Source of the DNA: Neoroseomonas lacus
Lineage (GTDB): Bacteria > Pseudomonadota > Alphaproteobacteria > Acetobacterales > Acetobacteraceae
Reading direction: 5' to 3'
Length of the DNA: 64,000 nt
Assembly: GCF_014644535.1 (NCBI RefSeq)
Contig: NZ_BMKW01000005.1
Location: 62,001 to 126,000, forward strand
Positions 9,380 to 18,427 of the stretch are shown here, piece after piece. Numbering within the stretch: the first letter of the stretch is position 1; each line of letters starts with the position of its first letter. Under the pieces are notes generated by a model. That model saw only the letters and a list, made by a program, of their open reading frames with translations, made no database searches and was not told the DNA's origin. The translations under genes and the position numbers were made by a program.

Positions 9380-10384
9380 GTGAAGACATTCGTTCTTGTG
9401 GTGAACCGGCTTGCCTGGTTCGTGCCGACATTACTGGGTCTGCTGGCGATCGTATTCTTCATCTCGCACGTGATCCCGGCCGACCCGGCGGCCTTCGTCG
9501 CCGGGGAGAACGCAACACCGGAGACCGTTGCTGCGATCCGCGCCCGCCTCGGCCTCGACCAACCGTTGTACGTGCAGTTCTGGCGCTACATCCTGTCCAT
9601 TCTGGACGGGGATATGGGGCGCTCGATCTACACGGGACGGCCGGTGGTGGAGGATCTGCTCAGCCGCCTGCCGGCCACGCTGGAACTCACGCTCGTGACG
9701 GTACTGGTGTCGATTGCTGTCGGAGTGCCGCTCGGTGTCGTTGCCGCGTTGCGGCGCAACTCATGGTTGGACCATGGACTTCGCGTGGTGACGATCGCAG
9801 GGTTGGCGATTGCCAGTTTCTGGTTTGCGATCCTCCTGCAGTTGCTGTTTTCCATGCGGCTCGGCTGGACGCCGCTCGGCGGGCGCGTGGAGGGCTGGGG
9901 GCCTGAACAGATCACCGGCTTCTACCTGATCGATGCCCTGATTCTGCAGGATCACGAGATTCTGCTCGACGCCTTGCAGCATATGATCCTGCCGGTGGTG
10001 ACGCTCGCGGTCCCTGCGACCGCGACCATCGTGCGCTTCACGCGCGCGGGCATGCTGAATGCGTTGCAATCCAACTATGTACTCTACGAGACCGCGATGG
10101 GGTATCCAAGACGGCTGGTGATCTGGAAGTACGTGCTGCGCAATGCGCTCATCGGGACGGTAACGCAGATCGGGCTGATCTTCGGCATCCTGCTGGCCGG
10201 TGCTGTGGTGGTTGAGGCCGTCTTTGACTGGCCGGGCCTTGGCACCTTCGCTGTCAATTCTATCCTGTCGTCGGACTACAATGCGGTGATGGGTTTCACC
10301 GTGATTGTCGGCACGATGTTCATCGTCGTGAATCTGGTGGTCGACATCCTGCACGGGATGATCGATCCGCGTGAGGTGCGCTGA
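9380..10384 (+). CDS. ABC transporter permease (DppB/OppB type)
   Basis: A 334-residue inner-membrane permease with six predicted transmembrane helices. The start MKTFVLVVNRLAWFVPTLLG and the early motif FFISHVIPADPAAF are typical of DppB/GsiC-type subunits, where a VIPADP or LLPGDP segment follows the first helix. The EAA loop lies near ETAMGYPRRLVIWKYVLRNA. The end MIDPREVR is also characteristic. Starts with GTG at 9380, 31 bp after the binding-protein gene, and its TGA overlaps the ATG of the next permease (TGATG), so the two permeases are coupled. Confidence 0.93.
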   Translation: MKTFVLVVNRLAWFVPTLLGLLAIVFFISHVIPADPAAFVAGENATPETVAAIRARLGLDQPLYVQFWRYILSILDGDMGRSIYTGRPVVEDLLSRLPATLELTLVTVLVSIAVGVPLGVVAALRRNSWLDHGLRVVTIAGLAIASFWFAILLQLLFSMRLGWTPLGGRVEGWGPEQITGFYLIDALILQDHEILLDALQHMILPVVTLAVPATATIVRFTRAGMLNALQSNYVLYETAMGYPRRLVIWKYVLRNALIGTVTQIGLIFGILLAGAVVVEAVFDWPGLGTFAVNSILSSDYNAVMGFTVIVGTMFIVVNLVVDILHGMIDPREVR

Positions 10385-11238
10385 TGCGCCGCATCCTGCG
10401 CAAGCTGGCCGAGGACCGTGCGGCGCTGTTCGGCCTGGTGCTGATCGGCCTGCTCGTGCTCGCCGCGATCCTTGCCCCGTGGCTATCCACGCATCCGGGC
10501 GATGTCACCGAGTTCCACACGGCCCAGCGGCTCACCGCGCCGGGCGCGGAGAACTGGCTGGGCACCGACCGGATGGGCAGCGACATCTATTCGCGACTGC
10601 TGTATGGCGCGCGCATCACCATCACCATCGCTGTCACGGCCATTGCGGTCGCGGTCGCCATCGGCGTGCCGATTGGCCTGGTTGCCGGCTACTATCAGGG
10701 GATCGGCAGCGAATTACTGATGAGGGTCTCCGACATTTTCCTCGCGGTGCCGCAGATCGTGCTGGCGATCGCCATTGCGCAGACACTTGGGCCGTCGATC
10801 GAGAACGTGATCCTCGCTCTGTCGGCAACCTACTGGCCGTTCTGGGCGCGCCTCGTCTATGCGGAGACGCGTTCCTGCAAGAACGAGCCTTTCGTGGAGG
10901 CGGCCATCGCGCTCGGCTGCTCGCCATGGCGCGTGATGGTGCTGCACATTCTACCGTCCATCTCATCCTCCATCATCGTGCGCACGACCATCGGGATGGG
11001 CGGCACGATCCTGACGGCGGCCACGCTCGGCTTCCTTGGCCTCGGCCCGCCGCCGCCCACGCCCGAATGGGGGCGCACCATCGCCGAGGCACGCGAGTTC
11101 CTGCCCATGGCCTGGTGGTATGCGGCCTTCCCGGGTCTTGCGATCTTTCTCGTTGTCATGGGCTTCAACCTGCTTGGCGATGGGTTGCGCGATGTCCTTG
11201 ATCCGCGTCTCCGGCGGGCGGCCCGTCATGACAAGTGA
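10384..11238 (+). CDS. ABC transporter permease (DppC/OppC type)
   Basis: A 284-residue second permease subunit with six predicted helices. The N-terminal segment RRILRKLAEDRAALFGLVLIG and the GTDRMGSDIYSRLLYGARIT motif are diagnostic of DppC/OppC proteins. The EAA-type cytoplasmic loop is EAAIALGCSPWRVMVLHILP, and the C-terminus NLLGDGLRDVLDPRLRR is classical. Forms the heterodimeric channel with the preceding permease. Its 3' end overlaps the following ATPase gene by 11 nt, consistent with one polycistronic unit. Confidence 0.94.
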   Translation: MRRILRKLAEDRAALFGLVLIGLLVLAAILAPWLSTHPGDVTEFHTAQRLTAPGAENWLGTDRMGSDIYSRLLYGARITITIAVTAIAVAVAIGVPIGLVAGYYQGIGSELLMRVSDIFLAVPQIVLAIAIAQTLGPSIENVILALSATYWPFWARLVYAETRSCKNEPFVEAAIALGCSPWRVMVLHILPSISSSIIVRTTIGMGGTILTAATLGFLGLGPPPPTPEWGRTIAEAREFLPMAWWYAAFPGLAIFLVVMGFNLLGDGLRDVLDPRLRRAARHDK

Positions 11239-12232
11239 CCTAATCACGGTGCGCGGTCTGAAGGTGTCCTTTGCCTCGGATGCGGGAATCGCCCGTGTGC
11301 TGGATGGCGTGGACCTGACGATCCGCCGTGGCGAGATCATGGGCCTGGTCGGAGAATCGGGCTGCGGCAAGACGACGCTGGCGCGCGCCATTCTCGGCAT
11401 CCTGCCTGCCAATGCGGCGCGTATCGAGGCGGGCCAGATCCGCTTCGAGGAACATGATATTCTCGACCTCGACGAGGCCTCCCTCGCAACCCAGTTACGC
11501 GGCAGGCAGATCGCCTATATCCCTCAGGATCCTTTCACGGCGTTCAATCCGGTCTTCACCATAGGGACGCAGATCGACGACCTCATGCGCTTCAAGTCGC
11601 CGCTCCTGCGTGAGGGGCGCCTCTCCGCGAGGGAGCGACGCCGCGCCGACAGGCTGCGCGTGCTTGAAATGCTGCGTCTCGTGCAGTTGCCTGATCCGGA
11701 AGGCGTGCTGCGCAAGTACCCGCACGAGGTTTCCGGCGGCCAGCGCCAGCGCCTGATGATTGCCATGGCCTTGTTGCCCCAGCCAAAGCTCGTCATCGCG
11801 GATGAGCCGACCACGGCGCTCGATGTCACCGTGCAGGCGCAGATCCTGACGGTGCTGAAGCGGCTTGCGCGTGATCGGGGCGTTGCGGTGCTATTCACCA
11901 CGCACGACCTCGGGACGGCCTACGAAATCTGTGACCGGATTACCGTGATGTATGCCGGGCAGGAGGTTGAGGAGGCACCCGTCGCGGACTTTTTCGCGCG
12001 GCCCTCGCATCCCTACACGCGCAAGCTTCTCGACAGCCTGCCGTCATCGGAGAATGGCATTCGCGGTATCACCGGCGAGATTCCGCGCCTGGTCGACCCG
12101 CCCCCCGGCTGCCGCTTCCATCCGCGCTGCGAGCGCGCGACCGAGGAATGCCGCACGACCCGACCGCCGACGCACGCGGTCGCGGTCGCCCACGACGTGC
12201 GTTGTCACCATCCCCTGCAGGACAGTGCATGA
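11228..12232 (+). CDS. ABC transporter ATP-binding protein (DppD/OppD type)
   Basis: A 334-residue cytoplasmic ATPase. Walker A is GESGCGKTT near residue 42, the signature VSGGQRQRL, Walker B LVIADEPTTALDV, and the H-loop FTTHDLG. The C-terminal oligopeptide/dipeptide-type domain with DPPPGCRFHPRCERA is present, placing it with DppD/OppD rather than general ABC ATPases. ATG at 11228 is chosen because everything before it (an in-frame extension to 11036) lies inside the permease gene and shows no homology. Stop overlaps the next ATPase start by 4 nt (ATGA). Confidence 0.93.
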   Translation: MTSDLITVRGLKVSFASDAGIARVLDGVDLTIRRGEIMGLVGESGCGKTTLARAILGILPANAARIEAGQIRFEEHDILDLDEASLATQLRGRQIAYIPQDPFTAFNPVFTIGTQIDDLMRFKSPLLREGRLSARERRRADRLRVLEMLRLVQLPDPEGVLRKYPHEVSGGQRQRLMIAMALLPQPKLVIADEPTTALDVTVQAQILTVLKRLARDRGVAVLFTTHDLGTAYEICDRITVMYAGQEVEEAPVADFFARPSHPYTRKLLDSLPSSENGIRGITGEIPRLVDPPPGCRFHPRCERATEECRTTRPPTHAVAVAHDVRCHHPLQDSA

Positions 12233-13197
12233 GCGCGGACCTGATCCTCGACGTCGACGATCTGCACAAGCATTTCGCTGTCCGCGATGTATGGAAGAGG
12301 AAGGTCGGATCGCTGCGCGCCGTCGATGGTGTTTCATTCGCGGTGAATCGCGGCGAGATCCTCGGCATTGTCGGTGAATCGGGCTGCGGGAAGTCGACTC
12401 TCGGCAAGACGCTGATGGGGATCCAGCAGGCAACCTCTGGCCGCGTGGTGTTCGAGGGAAACGATATCGCTGGGCTCAAGCCACATCAGTCCCGGCGCTA
12501 TCGGCAGCACCTCCAGTACTGCTACCAGGATCCCGGCGCTTCGCTCGATCCGCGCTGGACGATCCGGTCGTCGCTGCATGAACCGCTTGTGGTGCATACG
12601 GAACTGGGGGAGGCCGAGCGCGAGACACGGGTTCGGGAAATACTGCGCGCGGTCGGTTTGCCGGAAACACACCTTGATCTTTACCCGCACGAGATCAGCG
12701 GCGGTCAGCAGCGCCGCGTCGGTCTCGCGCGCATCCTCACGCTGAAGCCATCGGTCGTGATTCTCGACGAGCCGACCTCCGGCCTTGACGTCTCGGTACA
12801 GGCGACGATCCTCAACCTGTTCCTCGACCTTCAGCGGGCATTCGGGTTGACCTACCTCTTCATCTCACACGACCTTTCCGTTGTTCGACTCGTCTGCCAC
12901 CGGGTTGCCGTGATGTACCTCGGCAGGATCGTCGAGATCGGCGATACCGAGGCGATCTTCGAGACGCCGCGCCATCCCTACACACAGTCGCTTCTCGCCG
13001 CGATCCCGCGCATCGGCGGGCCGCGCGTCACCGATCATTTCTCGCTCGAGGGCGAGCCGCCCAGCCCGATCAACCTGCCCACCGGCTGCCGGTTCCGGAC
13101 GCGCTGCCCCAAGGCGGCGCCCGTCTGCGCCGAGCAGGATCCGGCGTTGCGCCCTGACTGGCCCGGACAACAGGCGGCATGTCTGCTCGCGACGTGA
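12229..13197 (+). CDS. ABC transporter ATP-binding protein (DppF/OppF type)
   Basis: A 322-residue ATPase that pairs with the DppD-like subunit. Motifs in order: GESGCGKST (Walker A), DPGASLDPRWTI (Q-loop region typical of OppF), ISGGQQRRV (signature), VVILDEPTSGLDV (Walker B), FISHDLSVV (H-loop), and the C-terminal GCRFRTRCPKAAPVC Cys cluster. ATG at 12229 overlaps the previous stop. This completes a full binding protein, two-permease and two-ATPase importer. A 154-bp gap follows before the acyl-CoA-dehydrogenase-like gene, so the latter may have its own promoter. Confidence 0.94.
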   Translation: MSADLILDVDDLHKHFAVRDVWKRKVGSLRAVDGVSFAVNRGEILGIVGESGCGKSTLGKTLMGIQQATSGRVVFEGNDIAGLKPHQSRRYRQHLQYCYQDPGASLDPRWTIRSSLHEPLVVHTELGEAERETRVREILRAVGLPETHLDLYPHEISGGQQRRVGLARILTLKPSVVILDEPTSGLDVSVQATILNLFLDLQRAFGLTYLFISHDLSVVRLVCHRVAVMYLGRIVEIGDTEAIFETPRHPYTQSLLAAIPRIGGPRVTDHFSLEGEPPSPINLPTGCRFRTRCPKAAPVCAEQDPALRPDWPGQQAACLLAT

Positions 13198-13351
13198 AGT
13201 CCGCCGCCAGGAAGGGCGCGCTTCTCGATGCCTGACAGGCTGGCCGGGCCCTGGCCACCGGCAAAGAGATCGGGGCCGTACAACCGCGGCTGATTTGACG
13301 AGAGAAGTGGGAACGCGCCAGACTTGTCTGCAAGAATTGGGCAGGAAACCA

Positions 13352-14557
13352 ATGAGCGTCGCGATCGACCGTACGCGTCAGGTGCCGCTGGCCGATGATC
13401 CCGTGACCCGCGCGCGCGGTCTTTCAGCGCTGATCGAAGCCGCCGCACCGCGCATCGAAGCGGAGCGTGAACTCCCCGCCGACCTTCTCGAGGCATTATA
13501 CACTGCGCGCATGTTCCGCACCCTGTTGCCACGTGCCGTCGGCGGCGACGAAGCAACACCAGAGATCTATGTGCGCATGATGGAGATCATCGCCCGCGCC
13601 GATGCGTCGACCGCTTGGTGCATCGGGCAGGCATCGGGCTGCTCGATGGCTGCGGCCTATGTCGCGCCGGAGGTGGCGAGCAGCATCTGGGGCGGACGTG
13701 ACGCCGCACTGGCCTGGGGCGCGGTCGGTCCGGACCAGGTCGCCGAGGTCGTGGATGGCGGATACCGCGTGACGGCGAGTTGGTCCTTCGCGAGTGGCGG
13801 CCGACATGCGACCTGGTTCGGCGGGCATTGTCGTATCCGCGAACGTGATGGCCGCATGCGCTCGACTGCTGACGGCGCCCTGTATGAGCGCACCATGCTT
13901 TTTCCGCGAAGCGCGATCACCATGATCGATCAGTGGCAGGTGATGGGGCTCCGCGGCACCGGCAGTGATACCTATTCGGTCCATGACCTGTTCGTCCCCG
14001 ACGCCTTCACGGTGCGTCGCGACCGTGACGAGGAACGTCAGCCACATGGCATCGGCACCTTGTTCCAGTTTACCACTACGCATCTCTATGCGTCGGGCTT
14101 CGCCGCCGTGGCGCTTGGCATCGCACGAGGCATGCTCGACGCCTTCGTCGAACTCGCGAACCACAAGACGCCGCTTTCGACTGCTCGCATGCTGCGCGAC
14201 AGTCCGGTGCTGCAGAGCGGGCTTGCCTGGGCGGAAGGGAAGTGGCGCGCAGCGCGGGCGCAACTGCATACCGCGCTGCGCGAGACCTGGGACCATTGCG
14301 CCGCCGGTGCTGCGATGACAACCGATCAGAAGGTCGCGATTCGTCTCGCTGCCACCTTCGCCATCCATCAGGCGAAGGAAGTGGCCGATTTCGCCTGGAC
14401 CGAGGCGGGTGCCACCGCGATTTTCAACAGTCAGCCCTTCGAGCGTCGCTTTCGCGACATCCACGCGGTTACGCAGCAGGTGCAAGGGCGACGCAGCCAT
14501 TTTGAAACTGTCGGACAGCACCTGATGGGTCTGACGCCGCATCCTCGCTTCCTCTGA
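13352..14557 (+). CDS. Acyl-CoA dehydrogenase family flavoprotein (HsaA/DszC-like)
   Basis: A 401-residue protein with the acyl-CoA dehydrogenase fold as seen in flavin-dependent monooxygenase components (HsaA, DszC, HpaB-group C2). Helical N-domain with RELPADLLEALYTARMF, beta-domain segment ASWSFASGGRHATWF, and QVMGLRGTGSDTYSVHDLF where the family binds flavin and contacts substrate. The canonical catalytic Glu of acyl-CoA dehydrogenases is not evident, which favours the monooxygenase-like branch. ATG at 13352 follows a GCAGGAAACC ribosome site; an in-frame ATG at 13295 is upstream but unsupported. Downstream lies a VOC protein 16 bp away, probably co-transcribed. Oxygenation or desaturation of the imported compound is inferred. 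Confidence 0.8.
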   Translation: MSVAIDRTRQVPLADDPVTRARGLSALIEAAAPRIEAERELPADLLEALYTARMFRTLLPRAVGGDEATPEIYVRMMEIIARADASTAWCIGQASGCSMAAAYVAPEVASSIWGGRDAALAWGAVGPDQVAEVVDGGYRVTASWSFASGGRHATWFGGHCRIRERDGRMRSTADGALYERTMLFPRSAITMIDQWQVMGLRGTGSDTYSVHDLFVPDAFTVRRDRDEERQPHGIGTLFQFTTTHLYASGFAAVALGIARGMLDAFVELANHKTPLSTARMLRDSPVLQSGLAWAEGKWRAARAQLHTALRETWDHCAAGAAMTTDQKVAIRLAATFAIHQAKEVADFAWTEAGATAIFNSQPFERRFRDIHAVTQQVQGRRSHFETVGQHLMGLTPHPRFL

Positions 14558-14573
14558 CATCGGAGACCGCGCC

Positions 14574-14981
14574 ATGCCGCTCGAAGGCTTGAACCACTAC
14601 ACCATCCGCCCAGTGGACTTGGCCCGCACGCGCGACTTCTACGTCGAGATCCTGGGGCTGGAGGAAGGCTATCGCCCACCGCTCGGCTTCGAAGGGCATT
14701 GGCTGTACTGTGGTGGCACGCCAACCGTCCATCTGATCGGCCCACGGCCTCAGCGGGAGGCGGGCTGGCCCGAGCGCGTCGCCGGCGACACCGGGCTGCT
14801 GGACCACATTGCCTTCTCCTGCACGGGGCTGACGGAGATGCGCGCCAGGTTGCAGGCGCGCGGCATCGAGTTCGAGGAACGTGTCATTCCGCGCGATCGC
14901 CAAACCCAGCTCTTTCTGCACGATCCCGATGGGGTGGCGGTGGAACTTAACTATCCGCCGTCCGAGACCGCGGCGGCCTGA
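14574..14981 (+). CDS. VOC family protein (glyoxalase/dioxygenase-like)
   Basis: A 135-residue vicinal-oxygen-chelate protein with two beta-alpha-beta-beta-beta modules. Likely metal ligands are His in LNHYTIRP near residue 8, His in LLDHIAF near residue 78 and Glu in AVELNYPP near residue 126, the standard H/H/E pattern. DLARTRDFYVEILGLEEG is the typical module-1 helix. Members include extradiol dioxygenases, glyoxalase I and fosfomycin-resistance enzymes; which activity applies here is not decidable from the sequence. Sits directly after the flavoprotein gene, so a downstream step in the same pathway is inferred. Confidence 0.83.
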   Translation: MPLEGLNHYTIRPVDLARTRDFYVEILGLEEGYRPPLGFEGHWLYCGGTPTVHLIGPRPQREAGWPERVAGDTGLLDHIAFSCTGLTEMRARLQARGIEFEERVIPRDRQTQLFLHDPDGVAVELNYPPSETAAA

Positions 14982-15490
14982 AGCGACTCATCGCCGCGCG
15001 CAGGCCAGGCGCGTGGACGTTGAGTTCCAATGGCCCGATCCATCGGAGCGATTGAGCCGATGCTCATGGTCGCCGAGGACGTGCGGCAAGCTGACGCTCT
15101 TTTTTGGCGCGTTAACGTGAGTGTTGCCGCGTGATCTGTTGTGAGCCAGTCGGCCCCACCCAATGATGCCGACCAGAGGGCACAAGGGCTCAATTGCTTG
15201 CGCAGCGAACCCTTGGCCGTCGTGGAACGTCGACGCTTAGACCGACACTCGCCGTTTGCGACCGTTGGTAGCCGCATTTTCGTGTCCTCAAACGCGTCAC
15301 GCCGGAGGCACGCCTCCGGCGTGACGCGCAAACCTCTGGTTCGCTTGGCTTTCGCCAACTACCGGTAGGCCGCAGTCGCGACCTCGACACGAGGCAGAGC
15401 CTCATGCCGTTGGTGTTACACCATGATCGCAGTGCCTTGTCCGAGGACAACTCACGTATGGACTCGGCAATCGTTCGATCTGTCAGTCAG
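14982..15490. other. Intergenic region with atypical composition
   Basis: A 509-bp stretch between the convergent VOC and crotonase genes. It is noticeably less GC-rich than its neighbours and its six frames look like scattered short open frames without family motifs. A short T-run (about 15101-15106) lies in the first part and a 36-nt near-loopless palindrome at 15293-15328. It may be a decayed mobile-element remnant, but no transposase motif could be recognised. Confidence 0.5.
15293..15328. repeat. 36-bp inverted repeat (17-bp arms, 2-nt centre)
   Basis: Perfect arms CGCGTCACGCCGGAGGC and its reverse complement are separated only by AC. There is no T-tract on either side, so it is not a textbook Rho-independent terminator. 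It lies between convergent genes and could extrude as a cruciform, act as a bidirectional transcription block or be a repeat-family palindrome. Confidence 0.9.
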
Positions 15491-16270
15491 TTATTCACCG
15501 ACGAAGACCGGTGGCCGCTTCTCCCGGAATGCCTTCAGACCCTCCTGCATATCAGCGCTTTCCTTGCATTGACGCGCCCGAGCCTCGCAGGCCGTGACAT
15601 CCAGCGCCCCGTGGCCAATCTCATTCAGCGCCTGCTTCATGCCTTGCACCGCGAGTGGCGCCATCGCCGTCAGCGTCTCCGCCAGCCGGTCGACTGCCGT
15701 GTCCAGCGCCTCGGCTGCGACGAGCTGCGTCAGGTAGCCAATGCGCAGCAGTTCCTCTGCACCGAGCTTCTCGGCCGTGAGAAACAGACGTTTCGCATTG
15801 TTGAGTCCCAGGCGCGAGACGTAGCGCCGCAAGCCGCCTGGGTAATAGTGCACACCAAGGCGGCCGGCCGGCATGAACATCTCCATGCCGACCACACCGA
15901 TGCGGAAGTCGGCGGTCAACGCTAGGTCGGTCGAGCCACCATAGACGCCACCCTGGAGGCGGCAGATGGTCGGTATGCGCAGTCTCTCGAAGCGATCGAC
16001 CATCGCGTCGAAGCCGGGTGCGCGCGCGGCCGCCTCGCGATCCTCGGCGAAGCCGCCGAGGTGGAAGCCTGCACTGAAGGCGGGCCCGCTCGCCGCCAGC
16101 ACCAGCACGCGCAGGTCACGATTCGCATCGATCGCATCGAAATGCTCGAAGATGCGGGCGATGTCCCCCGGCTCGATCCGATTGCGGTGCCTGCTGCGAT
16201 GCAGGCGGATCGTGGCGCGGCGGCCTTCGATCTCAAGGCTCGGCGGGTCCAGGCGGGTATCTTCGGTCAT
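15491..16270 (-). CDS. Enoyl-CoA hydratase/isomerase (crotonase) family protein
   Basis: A 259-residue crotonase-fold protein. The oxyanion-hole regions AFSAGFHLGG (residues 64-73) and GGVYGGSTDLAL (107-118) are present, so CoA-thioester binding is likely. The two Glu residues that hydrate enoyl-CoA in true hydratases are replaced: the first position is Asp115 and the second falls at Ala135 (MPAGRLG instead of PE..LG). This argues against ordinary enoyl-CoA hydratase activity and for an isomerase, hydrolase, decarboxylase or unknown reaction. Convergent with the VOC gene across a 509-bp gap; no operon partner is obvious. Confidence 0.85.
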   Translation of the reverse strand: MTEDTRLDPPSLEIEGRRATIRLHRSRHRNRIEPGDIARIFEHFDAIDANRDLRVLVLAASGPAFSAGFHLGGFAEDREAAARAPGFDAMVDRFERLRIPTICRLQGGVYGGSTDLALTADFRIGVVGMEMFMPAGRLGVHYYPGGLRRYVSRLGLNNAKRLFLTAEKLGAEELLRIGYLTQLVAAEALDTAVDRLAETLTAMAPLAVQGMKQALNEIGHGALDVTACEARARQCKESADMQEGLKAFREKRPPVFVGE

Positions 16271-16450
16271 GGCGTTCCTCTCCAGCGCGCATGGTTCCCG
16301 AAACCGGAGCGTCTGACCATGCCTTCCCTACGCGGAGATGTCGGGTGCTACGGCAAACGCCTGCAGGCAATGAATCGGGAGCAGGTGAGACGCGACATGG
16401 ACCGACCGGCGGATCAACGCCAGGTGCGGCGCGGTTCCGAATGCGCTCGG

Positions 16451-18292
16451 TCATACCGAAAGGCTTGCCGTTGCCACTCGTGCCCGTCGCCGCTTCGTGC
16501 GGTCGCTGACGACGCGCGGTGCGGCGCGGCGGAAGCGGGCACCGCCTTCGCGCTTCTCCAGTGTCAATGTACGGGTATGGAAGGCTTCGAGGCCTGGGCG
16601 GTGACCGATCGAGACGATGGCCGAATTGGGCAGTGCTTCGGTCAGCAACGTCATCATGGCATCCTGATTCGGTTCGTCGAGCGCGGCCGTCGCCTCGTCC
16701 AGGAAGATCCAGGCCGGCTTCTGCAGCAGCAACCGTGCGAAGGCCAGACGTTGCTGTTCCCCCAGCGAGAGCACACGGTCCCATCGCTGGTCTTCCGCCA
16801 GGCGCTCGGTGAGGTGGCCAAGGCCCACCTGTGTGAGCGCGTCGACCTTGGCCTGGGGCTCGAAGTCGTCGGGCGACGCCGGATAGCAAAGGGTGCCGGC
16901 CAGCGTGCCAAGCGGCAGGTAGGGCCGCTGCGGCAGGAAGGCCATATCGGTCCGCGGCGGCGTCACGATACGTCCGCCGCCCCAGGGCCACAGACCGCCA
17001 ATGGCGCGAAACAGAGTTGATTTGCCTGTGCCGGACTCGCCCTTGATCAGCACGCGCTCACCCGGTTCGATGACCGCGAAGGCATCGGCAATTACGGTGG
17101 TGCCATCGATGAAGGCGATTTCCAATGCATCGAGCTCCAGGCGGTGCGGCGCGTCGGCGGCCAGCTCCTCCATTACGATGGTGGGCTGCGTCGGATCGGT
17201 CGCGACCGCTTCGAGGTCGTCGAGCGCGTCCTGGAAGGCCACCAGGCGCGACACGGCGCTGCGCCATTCGGCGATGCGCGGAAAGCTGTCGACGAACCAG
17301 TTGAGCGCGGCCTGCACCTGACCGAAGGCCGCGCCCACCTGCATCAGGCCGCCCAGCGTCATCGCGCCGGCGAAATAGGCCGGCGCCGCGACGACGGTTG
17401 GGAAGATCATCGCCAGCGTGCCATAGGCGCTCGTCAGCCACATCAGGTTGCGCTGGCTGCGCATCAGGTTCCGCACCGCATCGCGGACCTCGCCGAACAA
17501 CAGCGTCAGGCCCCGACGTTCATCGGCCTCGCCGCGGATCAGCGCGATGCTCTCGCCGCCTTCGCGTGCGCGCGTCAGGCCGAAGCGGAAATCGGCCTCG
17601 GCGGTGGTACGACGGACATTGAGGCCCACCATCGGGCGACCCACCAGCCATGTCAGGCCGGACCCGATGCAGGCATAGAGCACGGCCGCCCAGACCATAT
17701 AGCCCGCTACATGCACGTTGTAGCCCGCGAGCACGATGTCGAGCGGGCCGGACAGCGACCACAATATGCCGACGAAGGCGACCAGCATGCTTGCGGAGAT
17801 CAGTAGCCCGACAGTGAATTCGATCGCGAGCTCGGTGGCGACGCGGACGTCCTCGGCGATGCGCTGGTCGGGATTGTCGGCCTCCGCGGCGCCGGCTTCG
17901 AGCTGATACTGCCGACCGTCGTGCAACCAGCCTTCGGAGAACCGACGCGTCAGCCATTCGCGCCAGCCGAGTTGCAGCAACTGCTTGAGATAGAGTTGAT
18001 ACACTGCCGCCGCCATCGAGGCGGCCGCTAGCATGAGAAATACCATGATCTGTTGGCGGAAGGCGCCTGAGTCACGCTTGTCGAGTGCGTTGAAGAAGTC
18101 GCGGTTCCAGGTGTTGAACCGCATCTGCACGATGACCTGTGCGATGGTGAGGGCCACGACACCGAGGATGAGGAGCCGCGCATTGCCACGGTCCTTGGCG
18201 GTGAGCCATTCCCGCAACCAGCGCCACGCGCCGCGCATGTCGGGAGTGGCAGGCCGTCCGGCCAACGCAGGGGAGGCGGGTTGGTCGGACAT
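16451..18292 (-). CDS. SbmA/Rv1819c-type ABC transporter, fused permease and ATPase
   Basis: A 613-residue half-transporter. Residues about 40-330 form a six-helix ABC_membrane_2/SbmA-BacA-like domain (RFNTWNRDFFNALDKRD is the hallmark of this family). The C-terminal ATPase has Walker A GESGTGKST, the tyrosine-box-like FLPQRPYLPLGTL, signature LSLGEQQRL and Walker B WIFLDEATAALDE. Relatives include SbmA/BacA-related peptide or cobalamin importers (Mycobacterium Rv1819c) and YddA. Expected to work as an inner-membrane homodimer. The Arg/Lys-rich tail after residue 590 is unusual. Start ATG at 18292 has only a weak ribosome site. No substrate is implied by its neighbours. Confidence 0.88.
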   Translation of the reverse strand: MSDQPASPALAGRPATPDMRGAWRWLREWLTAKDRGNARLLILGVVALTIAQVIVQMRFNTWNRDFFNALDKRDSGAFRQQIMVFLMLAAASMAAAVYQLYLKQLLQLGWREWLTRRFSEGWLHDGRQYQLEAGAAEADNPDQRIAEDVRVATELAIEFTVGLLISASMLVAFVGILWSLSGPLDIVLAGYNVHVAGYMVWAAVLYACIGSGLTWLVGRPMVGLNVRRTTAEADFRFGLTRAREGGESIALIRGEADERRGLTLLFGEVRDAVRNLMRSQRNLMWLTSAYGTLAMIFPTVVAAPAYFAGAMTLGGLMQVGAAFGQVQAALNWFVDSFPRIAEWRSAVSRLVAFQDALDDLEAVATDPTQPTIVMEELAADAPHRLELDALEIAFIDGTTVIADAFAVIEPGERVLIKGESGTGKSTLFRAIGGLWPWGGGRIVTPPRTDMAFLPQRPYLPLGTLAGTLCYPASPDDFEPQAKVDALTQVGLGHLTERLAEDQRWDRVLSLGEQQRLAFARLLLQKPAWIFLDEATAALDEPNQDAMMTLLTEALPNSAIVSIGHRPGLEAFHTRTLTLEKREGGARFRRAAPRVVSDRTKRRRARVATASLSV

Positions 18293-18427
18293 GTTTGCTA
18301 CCGTGGCTGTTCGGACGATGGAGGTGCGTCAGGCGATGCGGGTTGCCGGCAGGGAACCGCCGGCTGCCCCACCCGGCCAGCCAATCAGGGTGCCGTCGTG
18401 GGGCAGCGTTCCGGTTTCCCGGTCACG

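Noticed and set aside
14982..15490. Insertion-sequence remnant
   Set aside because: Composition is suggestive, but no terminal repeats, target duplication or transposase motif (DDE, HTH) could be read.
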